DNA of 64,000 bases from Botryosphaeria dothidea (taxonomy: Eukaryota; Ascomycota; Dothideomycetes; Botryosphaeriales; Botryosphaeriaceae): the NCBI GenBank assembly GCA_011503125.2, contig WWBZ02000033.1:2542001-2606000 (forward strand), written 5' to 3'. The notes beneath the pieces were generated by a model that was given only the letters and a program-made list of their open reading frames with translations, ran no database searches and had not been told where the DNA came from. This document shows positions 31,656 to 42,179 of this stretch, in pieces (position 1 is the first letter of the stretch; each line of letters opens with the position of its first letter). Made by a program: the position numbers and the translations under genes.

Positions 31656-32951
31656 ATGGGCAAGCCGACTCCCGCTCCCGCGTACCGCGATGATGCGAAT
31701 GCGGATGCGCTTTCCATGCACACCACCCGCAGTGACTACGAATATGACGACGTCCCTCAGATTTCCGAACAGCCACCTACCTATTCAGACAGTGTAGCTG
31801 GTGAGGGTTCGACAGCTGTTGCCCCTCATGAACGCTCCGCTGTCGGAAATAACACTCCCAATTACTCCGATCAATACGCCGTCATTGAACGCAGTGGTCG
31901 CTACTACGCTTTCGGCAAACCTATCAACCGCCATGCTGTGACTATCCGCATGGATGAGCGCCTCAACGAGCCAGGCAATCTCTATAACTACATAAACGAC
32001 TACTTGCGCCTACTGCCCCCTCGCCCAGTCGTCCAGATCCATGGGTATCACATGCAGACCGTGCGCAAGGGCGACAAGAAGGAGAGGAAACAAGTCACCG
32101 ATTTCGACGTTCTCCTCAGCCTCCAGCACTTCCTCGGCAAGCCTCTCGATCCCACCTGGTGGGAAGCCCGCACCGTGGAAAACGGCGAGAAGGCTCTCCG
32201 CGGCGGCTTCCGCAAGACGCGCGTCAAGGGCTACCAGCGCGAGCTCGAGGTCGGTGAGACGAAGCCCGACCTTCAGGATTGGTGCAATGAATACTGCGCT
32301 TCTCCCTCAAAGTTGAAAATGTCCGCAACCCAATCCCCATGACCCTCTTCACCACTAACGTGACACAGCTTCCGCGTCTCCCGCACCATCTCCGGCCTCG
32401 ACGAAGCCCTCATCCGCCAGCGCATCGAGGCCCTGATCCGCTCGACCAACTACCGCGGCCACATCCTGATCAGCTTTCCGCTCGAAGAGCGCGCCGTTGA
32501 CATCTACTCGCCGCACGCCGTCAACCGCTGGCGCACCACCACCTGGATCCGCTGGGTCTTCTACCTCAGCTTCCTGTGGATCTTCACCTGGCCCCTGCTC
32601 TACCTCCTCACCGCCCGCTGGTCCGTCTACTCGGTCAACTGGGCCTTCTCGCTGCCGCCCGCCAACCCCAACGACCCCCAAGACCGCAAGAGGTACGCCA
32701 TGCTCAGTGAGGAGCAGTGGTTCGCGAAGCACCGGAACTTGATCAGGAGGCTGGTTATAGACGGGCACCAGGGCGATGCCAGTCAGCTGGACTTGGAGGA
32801 CGAGCTGGAAGATGGGAGGAACGCGCGCTTCGAGTCCAGCAACCCCCACGTGAACCAGGCGGTTGGATTCGTACAGGCGGGTATGGCAGGATGGAACGCG
32901 CTCCAGAGGGGCTTGGGCGGCGATCCGGATGGTTGGGGTGGAGACTGCTAA
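31656..32951 (+). CDS. Conserved fungal protein with a membrane segment, function unknown
   Basis: Exons 31656-32320 and 32369-32951 with a 48-bp intron give 415 residues. The join is KLK-I-FRVSRTISGLDE. It requires the unusual donor GTCCGC, with branch-like CTAACGTGAC and a CACAG acceptor, and is supported because only this join restores the frame through a well-conserved block. The first 60 residues are Ser/Pro/Asp-rich with QPPTYSDS. The core has PINRHAVTIRMDERL, QDWCNEYCASPSK, IEALIRSTNYRGHILISFPLEE, then a hydrophobic hairpin WIRWVFYLSFLWIFTWPLLYLL and the family-typical SEEQWFAKH. The C-terminus is acidic, then Gly-rich (RGLGGDPDGWGGDC). I have seen this domain pattern in many ascomycete genomes annotated only as hypothetical. 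Its membrane topology suggests a one- or two-pass protein. Confidence 0.78.
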
Positions 32952-34054
32952 ATCTATGGGTAGGGAAACACGTCTGAGGCGGGCTTAAGCCTAGATTATC
33001 TATCTCAAGGAGAGGGCTCATGAATAGGCACTAAAATGGTGAACGGTAGTTTTGAAGGTAGATATACAGAAGGTAGTTCATCTCATGTCGAGACAGTACT
33101 GTATGCTCCCCACTATCCTAATCTTTGGTTTTTAGGCCCTGGCTAGATTATGGTGACAGTTCGTGTCTCTGAATGCATCCGCCCAGGGCAGTCGGCTGAA
33201 AATCGTCTATTAATGGGACTACCGTAGATGGAAATCTGGCTGTATATCCTTCTCCCAGCTGTATAAACTTTCGTATACCCAGCAGGGAAGACGAAACCTC
33301 TGATCTCGGGTGATGCCCTTTTTGCCGGACCGTATGCGTTCTTACTGGCAGGCTCCCAGTCAATCTTGACGATGCCCAGCGATCTCTGTGATAGCACCAG
33401 CCACCCCCCCCCCCTTTCCACAGCAAGTAAGCGGCCCGCAATAGACGCCCAAAGACCATGATGGCGCATCATAACTCGCCCGACGCCGTGCTGGGGGAAC
33501 CTTTATTGTTTTGGATACTTGGATTGGCGAAGCCATGATAAGGTAGAAAGGGGCGTTCAACTAATCCCATATAGTAAATGCTGTTGGCATCGGTCTTGTC
33601 ATTTCCACCGGCAACACAAGGTTCTTCGGAGTTGCCCAGAGAGACCATTGATGGATTGAAGACGTTATGTGTTCAACTTCGGGAGGAGAGAAAAAGCCGT
33701 CTGATGAGACGGCAAGCAGGATGGCGTGTACAGACGCATAGAAATGGGGTCGAAATCAGACCTATGCCCGCTTTGCCAGGAACTGTGTGTTCGAAAGCGA
33801 ATGAGGCCTGACATATTTCACGAGTTCAAGGATCGGGCAAACATAGACAGAAAACAATCTATTTCCACAACGAACATACTACTAAACGCAGGAAAATCAA
33901 TGACCGAGTATACCATCAAAACAACACAGCAAAGCAATGAGCAATGAATAAAAGCCCACCAACCGTACCGCTCTACCTCTACGCACATCTCGCCACCTGC
34001 CACAAGACCTCCATGACCAACACTGAAAATTACCTTGAAGAGGATTCCAGGTAG
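32952..34054. other. Intergenic between convergent genes
   Basis: About 1.1 kb between the stop of the 415-residue protein gene and the stop of the AGC kinase gene. It contains a poly-C run near 33402-33415 and several family-less frames. Nothing else seen. Confidence 0.55.
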
Positions 34055-35896
34055 TCAAAACCCCCAATCACCGCACTCCAGCAGGCTCGAGCTAGCCACA
34101 AAGCTGAACCCACCAAAGAGATCAGCTTCGGCATGGCTGGACGCACTACCCCCATCCAGTCCGCCGCCGAAGATGCCGCTCTTGCGCTTCGACATGACCG
34201 GGCTCACCGCTAGATCCGTGAACTCCTTGGAGAAGTTCTCCGCCAGCTCCGGATCCGTGATGAGCGGGCGGATCGGCGGCTCGAGCTCGCGCTTGGCCAA
34301 CTGCTTCCAGTCGATCTTGCGGAAGAAGCGATGCGACTTGATGGTCTGCAGATCCTTTGGCATGTTGGCGCCGAGGCGCTTGTTGGGCTCCTTACGCAAG
34401 AGGCGGGTGAGCAGGTCCTTCGCGTCGGGGGATAGGAAGTAGGGAAGCTGCAGCTTCTGCTTGACGATCTTCTCCTGGACTTTGGCGTTGTTGTTGGCGG
34501 TGAAGGGCGGCGAGCCCGTCAAGAGGTCGAAGCCAAGAGCACCGAGAGACCACCAGTCAACGGGGAAGCCATATTCCTTGCCTTGGATGACTTCAGGCGC
34601 CATGTACTCAGCTGTGCCGAGCATGGAATTGCAGGTGTCGTTCTCGTCAACCGCGACCTTGGACAAGCCAAAGTCGGTGAGAAGCAGGTGGCCTTCAGAG
34701 TCCAGAAGGCAATTCTCCGGCTTCAGGTCACGGTAGACTACGCCGACGTCGCGGTGGAGATGCTCAAGAGCGAGGACCATCTCAGCCATGTAAAATGCCG
34801 CAACTTCTTCAGTGAACATGCGCTCCATGGCCAGATGATGGAAGAGCTCTCCGCCCTGAGCATATTCGAGGATCAGGTAGAGCTTCTCATGATCCTGAAA
34901 AGCGTAGTAGAGCTTGACCACGAACGGGTGACGGTTCACATTTTCGAGAATGACGCGCTCGGTCTTGGTCTGTTCAACCAACTTCTTGTGGACGGTCAAA
35001 GAAGCCTTCCGAAGCTGCTTCTGCGCAAAAAGGCGCCCGGTCGCCTTATGCTTGACAAGCAGCACAGTTCCATACGAGCCCTTGCCGAGACAGCGCATGG
35101 GCTCAAAATCCTCAGCCGACATCTTGCGGATAAGAGAATCCAGGTGGGAACCCGCAGCTTCAGCAAGCACACCCTCACGGACATCCACACTCGCGAAGTC
35201 CTCGTCAATGTCAACTTGGTATGTGTCCATCTCCGTCTTGTCGCTGTTGCTAGACAAATCGGAAATGACGCTGACGTTGCTCGAAGCAGCGATCGTAGAA
35301 GTCACAGACCTGGGCATGGGCGAACCAAGGTTAAGTTTCTCGAGCTGAGCTTTCATGGAGCTGATTCCGCCGTTAGAGGAAGTAGGACGGAGCGCAGGAC
35401 TGCTGGTGACGCTGGGAAGCTCGCGCGACCTGACAGGACCAAGCATGGGCGTATTGGCGGCCGAGATATCGGTTTCCTCACACTCAGAGGTGACCGGAGT
35501 CTGAAATCCGCGAATAGTCTGCATAGCAGGCGCAGCCGGAGTGGGCCTGTTCGCCCGCTTCTTTTTCTTCTTTTTGGCTGCGTTGCTCTTGACCTTCTCG
35601 AAATTGAGCTTCTCGCCGAGCACTTGTGCGTGGGCTGTAGGTTTCTCCCCGGGCTGGCGATGGGGTGACTGCGACATAACTTTGATCGGTGGAGAGCGGG
35701 CGACGTTGCGCGCAAGACGAAGGCCGGGTTCCGCGTCGGACGCGTCCCTATGCTCAGCGACGGTGACGGTGGGAGTGCTGCCGTTCAGTACTCCAGCTAT
35801 AGCGACGGGGGCGACGTCGGTGGCCGGGCTGATGGGGGCATGAGGGCGGGCCTCCTGCGGGAGGTGCTGGTCGTGCTCGTCAAAGGCGAAGACCAT
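34055..35896 (-). CDS. AGC-family protein kinase, S6 kinase/Psk1 type
   Basis: A single 613-residue exon. Residues 1-260 are disordered and contain a poly-Lys run (~108-113) and Ser/Pro sites. The kinase domain (~264-525) has all key elements: Gly loop [10 protein letters not shown] (270-278), Lys293 in [14 protein letters not shown] with Asp390, DFGLSK with Asp408, and APE. The activation loop reads [13 protein letters not shown] (Ser424) rather than the commoner TFCGT form. A C-terminal extension follows with a turn-motif-like LAVSPV (Ser565) and a hydrophobic motif FGGFSF (594-599, Ser598). These two sites are the positions that TOR complexes phosphorylate in S6K-type kinases. The closest well-known relative by layout is fission yeast Psk1/metazoan p70 S6K, but Sck/Ypk-type kinases cannot be fully excluded. 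Confidence 0.87.
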   Translation of the reverse strand: MVFAFDEHDQHLPQEARPHAPISPATDVAPVAIAGVLNGSTPTVTVAEHRDASDAEPGLRLARNVARSPPIKVMSQSPHRQPGEKPTAHAQVLGEKLNFEKVKSNAAKKKKKKRANRPTPAAPAMQTIRGFQTPVTSECEETDISAANTPMLGPVRSRELPSVTSSPALRPTSSNGGISSMKAQLEKLNLGSPMPRSVTSTIAASSNVSVISDLSSNSDKTEMDTYQVDIDEDFASVDVREGVLAEAAGSHLDSLIRKMSAEDFEPMRCLGKGSYGTVLLVKHKATGRLFAQKQLRKASLTVHKKLVEQTKTERVILENVNRHPFVVKLYYAFQDHEKLYLILEYAQGGELFHHLAMERMFTEEVAAFYMAEMVLALEHLHRDVGVVYRDLKPENCLLDSEGHLLLTDFGLSKVAVDENDTCNSMLGTAEYMAPEVIQGKEYGFPVDWWSLGALGFDLLTGSPPFTANNNAKVQEKIVKQKLQLPYFLSPDAKDLLTRLLRKEPNKRLGANMPKDLQTIKSHRFFRKIDWKQLAKRELEPPIRPLITDPELAENFSKEFTDLAVSPVMSKRKSGIFGGGLDGGSASSHAEADLFGGFSFVASSSLLECGDWGF

Positions 35897-38800
35897 TGTC
35901 GCGGTGGTGAGAGAGTTTGGTATTCGGTTCGTACAAGAGGGTGGGAGGTCTCAAATAGCCATCCACTTTGGGTGGCTCCGGGAACACTACGCGAGCTTGG
36001 GTGTCAGCTGCGAAACGCAAAAAGTGTTCAGTCGCGCGCACCCTTCCTTCACCTCTCAGTGTTTACCGTCCGCCCTTCAAGGCGGACTTAGCGCCAGTAG
36101 CCAGAGCAGTGAAGCGAAGCTGGCCTCGGTCTTGGAGAGTCCCAAAGCGGCGGTAGTGGTGGGAGCGGCGCAGAGAACAGTCGCGGTGGAGCGCGAAACG
36201 AAGAAAGCGGTCGTGGTGTCGCAGGAAGATCCCATAGAGCACGAAATCGAGGCGGCGGAGGGGTTTGCTTGTGTCGCTGGAGCAGTGCCGGGCCCGAATC
36301 CGGAGGTCGTGGGTGTTGCTGGTGGAGAGGGCTGCGGGTGAGAGAAGGACGGTCGCTCAGGTCGAGGTCGCAAATAAGTTTCATTGTAGGCCTTGGACGA
36401 GCGTGGGCAAGGATCGGCTGGCGGCTTCCCGCGGCTCGGGAGCCAAGGCGCCGCCTTCCAAAGAGCCTCCTCGCTCACTCCGGATCCCATCATCTGCCAC
36501 TTCTTTTCTCTCGCGCTTTTCCCAGCTGCGCCCAGCATGGCCTGCCATCTTCACCGATGACGTGTTTCCCGCCGCGACGGGCCGCATGCTGTAGGGCTGC
36601 CAGCCCGACCCCACGTTTCCGATCTTCGCTCCAGTTACACCGACCAGCATTCCCTGATCACGTGTGGATCTTCTCGCTGTTCATTTCGAGTCCTGTTCTT
36701 TCGCCTCTTCGGGACAACCCCGGTCGTCTGCATGTTGTACGGAGGCGCCCCTTTTGCTCGAGTCTGGTGCTTTAACTGAGGGTCCTTGGGCCCTCCTTAT
36801 ATCTTCGAGCCGAGCGATTCCATCATCGTCCACGACTAAGGCTCATCAGTCATCTGATCCGCCCTACAAGCGATAAGGCCTTCGCCCAATCAGAAATTCC
36901 GTGTATCTCTGTGTAAGGCATAAGTAACATCGACCAACGGTACTTTTGCACTCTGGAGACGTCTCATCCCGCCTTAACAGCACACCACCATCCAATAAGT
37001 CGGTTCTAAAGTGTCGCATCAAAAGGAACTACGCAACGAAATGACACAATTTTCCGGGCATCTTTGTCAGCAATCGCCCTGAAATCCATGCCTAGTTGAC
37101 GACTTCAACGCCATACCTACTTGTCCATGGCGCTGCAATATTTCCGGGATTAAATTTATTCCGTCAGGTCTGATGCATACCAGTCCACGCATAAGTTGGT
37201 TCTCGGGTGCAGCTGTTGGAAAGAATGCAGCCCGCTTTTTGATCGTCATGACATCACAGACGGGGAAATGATGCTGCGAACCGACTACAATGCGGTCCCA
37301 AAGTATTACAACCATCTTGATCTTGGATATGCGCTTGAAGCATTGATCTGAACGTGAATGCCACCAATCTCTCTTTGACATTTATCCCTCAACCAGCTCG
37401 GCTCTACATATATGAAAACACTCACTCTTTCAATACTTTCTAGAGCGACCTAGTAAACCTGCTTCTACTGTATTTATACCTATAGAGCATATTTTTACTC
37501 CTACTCAATTTTTCAACTATTTCGAAATTCCTTGCGTACAGCTACTGGTCTTCTACATCGTACTCTCTTCAACCTCCTCTTCGGCCCGGGCTCGAAAATA
37601 TGGCTCTGCCTATTATCCACCTTACTTGCTCTCATAAACTTCATCGTTCGTAGTCAAACGTTAAGAAGAGGTTATAGTCATCTTGGTTCACTTACGGAAG
37701 ATTGAGGCAGTACCCTGAATGGAGACGTTCAAATACTTGTATGAAATTTACATCCGGCTGGATGCTCCAACTTCGTAAAGAATTGGCCTCATTACACTGC
37801 ACTACGCTCCTCCGCAACCTTCTCCTAAGGGAAAAGGAGCGTTAGTAGTGAAATGTTGACAATAGATTGATGTGGCGTGGACGATTCATTTTTAACCGTG
37901 ACAATGGACGAGCTGTAGGAGGTGAAACCGCCGATATACCAAAAGAATAAGAAGGACGAAGGTATGGGAACGCACCTGATCTGTGAATCCAAGATACGTC
38001 TGGCCTCCACTCCACTTTATTTCCTTACCTCCGACTTCTAGTACATCAATCCTGGTGAAGAAAACAAGACTCCTGTTGCTCTGGAGGCGGCGTTCCCGGA
38101 TTATATCAGATGTGGCAATGAGCCATCGCCATAGTGGTTACGGCAATGGACCCAACATTTCAATATCGAAGACGGTAAATAGCGTGTCCTCAAGCGTGAA
38201 AATTAGTATCCGTAGGATTCAACCAAAGAAGAAACCCTTTCCTGAGTCACGAGAGACGGGCTGCGTAAGACGTTAGCGGCTACAATAATCCTCAGGAATT
38301 TGAAGATTTCCCGATAACTTGCATGCGTATGTATTTATCTGAAGTCCCAGCCACGGGGGGTTTTTTTTTTTTTTTGAAAATCACCTCAAGCTGAGGATGA
38401 TGGGCATTGCCGAAAGACTTTGGCGTTTGACTTTCCTCGCTCATGGGTCCCAGCCGGGTACGGAAGTATCGAAGAACACGAACACCTTTGGCTTATAGTC
38501 TTTTCGGCCTCGAGGTCAGAAGACTTGGGATAGCAAGCATTCCGCGTGGGAGAAGGCAAGGTGGTCCCGGTGTGGGAGCGCGGTGACGCGGCTTTCCCGT
38601 CTTTAACCTTATTATTCTTAGATCGGATTATTCGCGCATCGAGCTCTGCTGGGGAGTATTCGTCCGTAATACGAGAGCCACACATTTTTCATGTGAAAGG
38701 GAGTTTGTCAAACTGACTCCGCAAGCTTTCGAGGCAAAGGGTCATCCTCTTTTGTCCCCTTGACGTGTAGAGTTTCCGAGAAGCAAGTGGGTCGGACCAC

Positions 38801-41800
38801 ATTGGTGTTCATGAAAAATCTATTGAAACACCTGCTGGTCAAATTTCATCAAGCAGACACCCCTGACTGCAGATACAAAGCAGATACGCGGGATCAAGAT
38901 CGAACCGATCAGACCGTGAAACGCGGCTTCCTAACTCAATGCACGCGATCAATGGTGAAATCCCGTGCTTGTCCAGGGAATTTGCAGTCAGAAAGTGCAT
39001 AAGTTGCGTCATCGCTCCGAGGCTTGTCCCAGCAACAATTCAGGCCACCAACTGAAGCTGAACAACACAAGAGTGGCTGTCAGGTCCAACAAGCTTTTGA
39101 TATGTAAGTCAACGCGGGTGGAAGTTCAAACTCCTGCCACACTAACCGAATACAAGGAGTATGCATGATGGGTGTGCGACAGAGTCCTGCGATAGCCGGG
39201 GGACAGATTCGAAGGAGCAGTAAAGGAAAGCCCTGGAAACCCAACAAACCCGCCTGGGTTGCAGCCTCTCCGAGATCTCAACAACGAAAAATGAGAATAT
39301 CGTCTCGATCTTCCCCCCATCCCCACCTAATGCGACAAACAATGTGTCACCTCCTGATGAGGAGCGGGGTCAGGCTAGGTTTTCGGTGAGGAGATTCCCA
39401 ACAAACCTACAACAGAGCCTACCGAAACAGAAAGCTGCTTCTCGGTGTAACTGCTCCGCAGATGATACCGCCGATTAATAGATCTGCTGGAATATCGATA
39501 AGTGCCGAAAGAACGCCTCAATTAGAGGAGGCCTGTCGTGCGCGAATCATGTGTGTCGCCTTAGGCGTCCCATTGAGTATAGGTGTTTATGCACCAAACA
39601 GTAACTGTAACCGTCTATGATGACATGACGAAGCGAGGAAGAGTCGTTTCGTTTACACAGTCTCCTTTTGGGGCCCTAAGGTCCACTTTTGGACCAGCTT
39701 CGTCACCGATTGCTTCTTTCTCGCATATCTGGGGGCGTTCGGTTCAGAAGAAAGCCATGTACCGGTGGTCGATGGGTCAGGTACACGAGACGTTGGTGCG
39801 TATCCAGGAAGAAGACCATGGGATTAGGCCTTTAGAGAAGACGGTTTGTAACAAAATGAGTGATCCAGATACCCAGGATTAGTAGCTGATGCCGATCCGA
39901 CAACTCGCTCAATTGGACTGTCTCTTGAAGATAAGGTTCCTCGGAGTATTCGAGAGATCCAATACTGCAAGGAAGGTCATGGGTGGCTTGGAGAATGAAC
40001 GATGAGAATGATTGCTGGTCAGCAGAGTGCCACCTTCTCTACTACCAAGGGTCGGGGGAAGGGCGGTAGACTGTCCGCGTCATCGGCAGCACTACCGGGC
40101 AATAGCAAATGCGCTGGTTACGGCGAATACCTGTCGATCTGTCGATTTGAGTTTCCAGTGCGGGACCACCCCCGATGCTCCTATTCTGATGTTCGGAAAA
40201 GCGTAAGTTTGTGAGCAGGGTGGCCATGACAGGCTAGCGGAAGACCAATCCGGCAATGCGGCAAGTGGTGACGACGAGGCGGAGAGTCGATTCGGACACG
40301 CAAGCCGCGGCTTTAAGAGGTAGCAATTTCCAAGGTAACCTGGCTTGCTAAGTTTAGTGGCACTGAGACCGTGCAGGGCATTATGCGAGAAGACTATTGA
40401 GCGGGGATCGAGGTCATGGTCACGCCGACGGGCTCTGTGGAGATTCACTGAACGGGGAGAAGACTCGGGCCAGAGCGGATCTGCTCGCGTGGTGAGAGGC
40501 GAATCCCGCGGGTCGAAGAAGCTGGCAGACGCTGAACAGTGCTGAGGATGGAGATGAACCAAAATAGGGCCACGAAAGGAGTGAGCGGACATTGGGACCG
40601 TGTGCAGAGGCGGAGGGTCGCTTGCTGTGGGAACAAGCGAGGATGATTATTGACGAAGGGACAGGTCGGTCTCCACCGAACAACGTTCCTGGAGAGAGAG
40701 ATGGCGGGCCTTGCTTCTTTTTTCCCTTCTCAGAGCGCCTTTGCCTAGGTTCGTGAGAGCCATTCAGGACTTCGAGAGGCGATCAAACAGGGCAGCAGGA
40801 GTTCGAAACGCGAGCTCGGGGAATAGGACGGATGGGGCACTGTGGTGGTGTCAGCGGGGCCACAGCCATGCCCAACAAGGCAATTGGCAGACGGCGAAGC
40901 TCCGGTCGAAGAAGGAAGCGGCTTGGCGTCATGCAGCGAGCAGCCACCGCAGCCCCTGTGTCGGATCACCCGGCGAGAAACACTGCCACCTCCTCGAGCC
41001 CGATCGAGGTCCTGCGTCCGGGGTCGAGCGAGAAACATTTGCATTGCGCAAAACACCGGACGGGCCTAGCAAGAAGCTTGAGCCCGACGCCACGGCAGGA
41101 ACCTTGGAGAAAGCATGACTTTGCCGGCCCGCAGCATGACTGCGCGCCCCTGGCCGGCCGAACGCGTGCGCTGCTGGCCATGCCGAACAAAAATAGGAAT
41201 CAATGGCGGCTGGCTGCGCGCCTGATGACAGCGCGGGCGGTGGGCGACTGGGCGTGGCGTTCAGAGCTGTCGACCTCTGAGGAAGGGCGACGATCAGGGC
41301 GGCTGAAAGCTTGGTCCAGCGAAGGTCGACGGATTTTCGCAGCGCGAAGCACGCCCCAGCACATCACGCCCGTCTGGCCCGAGTCCTTGCGCTGCTAGGC
41401 TGTCAGTCAGCGCATCGAAACGCCGGTCTGCAAGCCATAGTGGGCAGCCGGCCTCTCACCGCAGGCCGCACCCACACGGAGGGCGTTGACGTCGTGCCCC
41501 TGCGTGCTGCATAGGCTCTATACGCGGGCTGTGTTTCTGCAGACGGCGGCCAATGGCCGGGCGGGCGAGGCAGGAGCGGGCGACGATTGGCGGGCAGACA
41601 GCGGGCGTGGCCGTGTAGTCGCGCGCCTGAAACAGGCCGTTGGCGGGCATGGTGTGGCTGCACGCCAGGTCTACGCCAGGTCTACGCGAGGCCTGAGGCT
41701 GCAGCATGGCCAAAAGCGCAGCGGCGGCCGGGCCCAGGCGGCCAGAGAGGTAGGCAGATGCCGGCGCTGTTCCTGCATTAGTGCTGCCCGGCAGGGAAGG

Positions 41801-42179
41801 GCCTGCTGGCGAGCGCCCCGCCGTGAAGCGCTCTATCGTTTCACCCGCCTAGCCGGCCGCCGCCAGGGCCAACGGCTCTTCACCACCACCGCCATGTTTG
41901 CCCGTCCGCCAGCCGAGCGTGGCTGGCCCATGTTTCACTCTTCTCCACGACCTATATCTACGGGGGCGCTGCCAGCACTTCCCAGCTTTCCTCCCCAGTC
42001 GCCTTTCCAGCTCGTTCCTTTCCTTGTTGACTGCAAAGCTTCTCTCAAAGCCAGAGTCATTCGTTATTCTTTGGTTTTGAGCAAGTCTCTCTTTCCTTTA
42101 TATTAACATTGCGTATACTCCCACACTGCCACGCCGGGCAACCCACCATCTTTAGTCTGATTTTGCACCCTCCGTCACC
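35897..42179. other. 6.3-kb region without a recognisable gene
   Basis: 35897-36700 is the promoter side of the AGC kinase gene (C/T-rich, many weak frames). 36900-40000 is AT-richer, with only short frames of no family. A G6T15 tract lies at 38355-38375. 40000-42000 is GC-rich with many overlapping random-looking frames, and a 12-bp direct duplication (GTCTACGCCAG) lies near 41665-41690. 42000-42179 is the C/T-rich leader of the cell-wall protein gene. I see no transposase, reverse transcriptase, terminal repeat or RNA gene. An old, unrecognisable mobile-element relic in 36900-40000 is possible. Confidence 0.55.
38355..38375. repeat. G6T15 homopolymer tract
   Basis: Six G followed by fifteen T in otherwise mixed, non-coding sequence. 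It is a simple-sequence tract of no evident function. Confidence 0.9.

Noticed and set aside
36077..36538. 153-codon minus-strand ORF upstream of the AGC kinase
   Set aside because: Ser/Pro/Thr-rich low-complexity reading in the promoter/leader side of the kinase gene, with no independent evidence of coding.
39072..39150. Possible tRNA with a B-box-like GTTCAAACTCC
   Set aside because: The acceptor arms pair partly, but the T stem does not form and no proper anticodon arm can be drawn.
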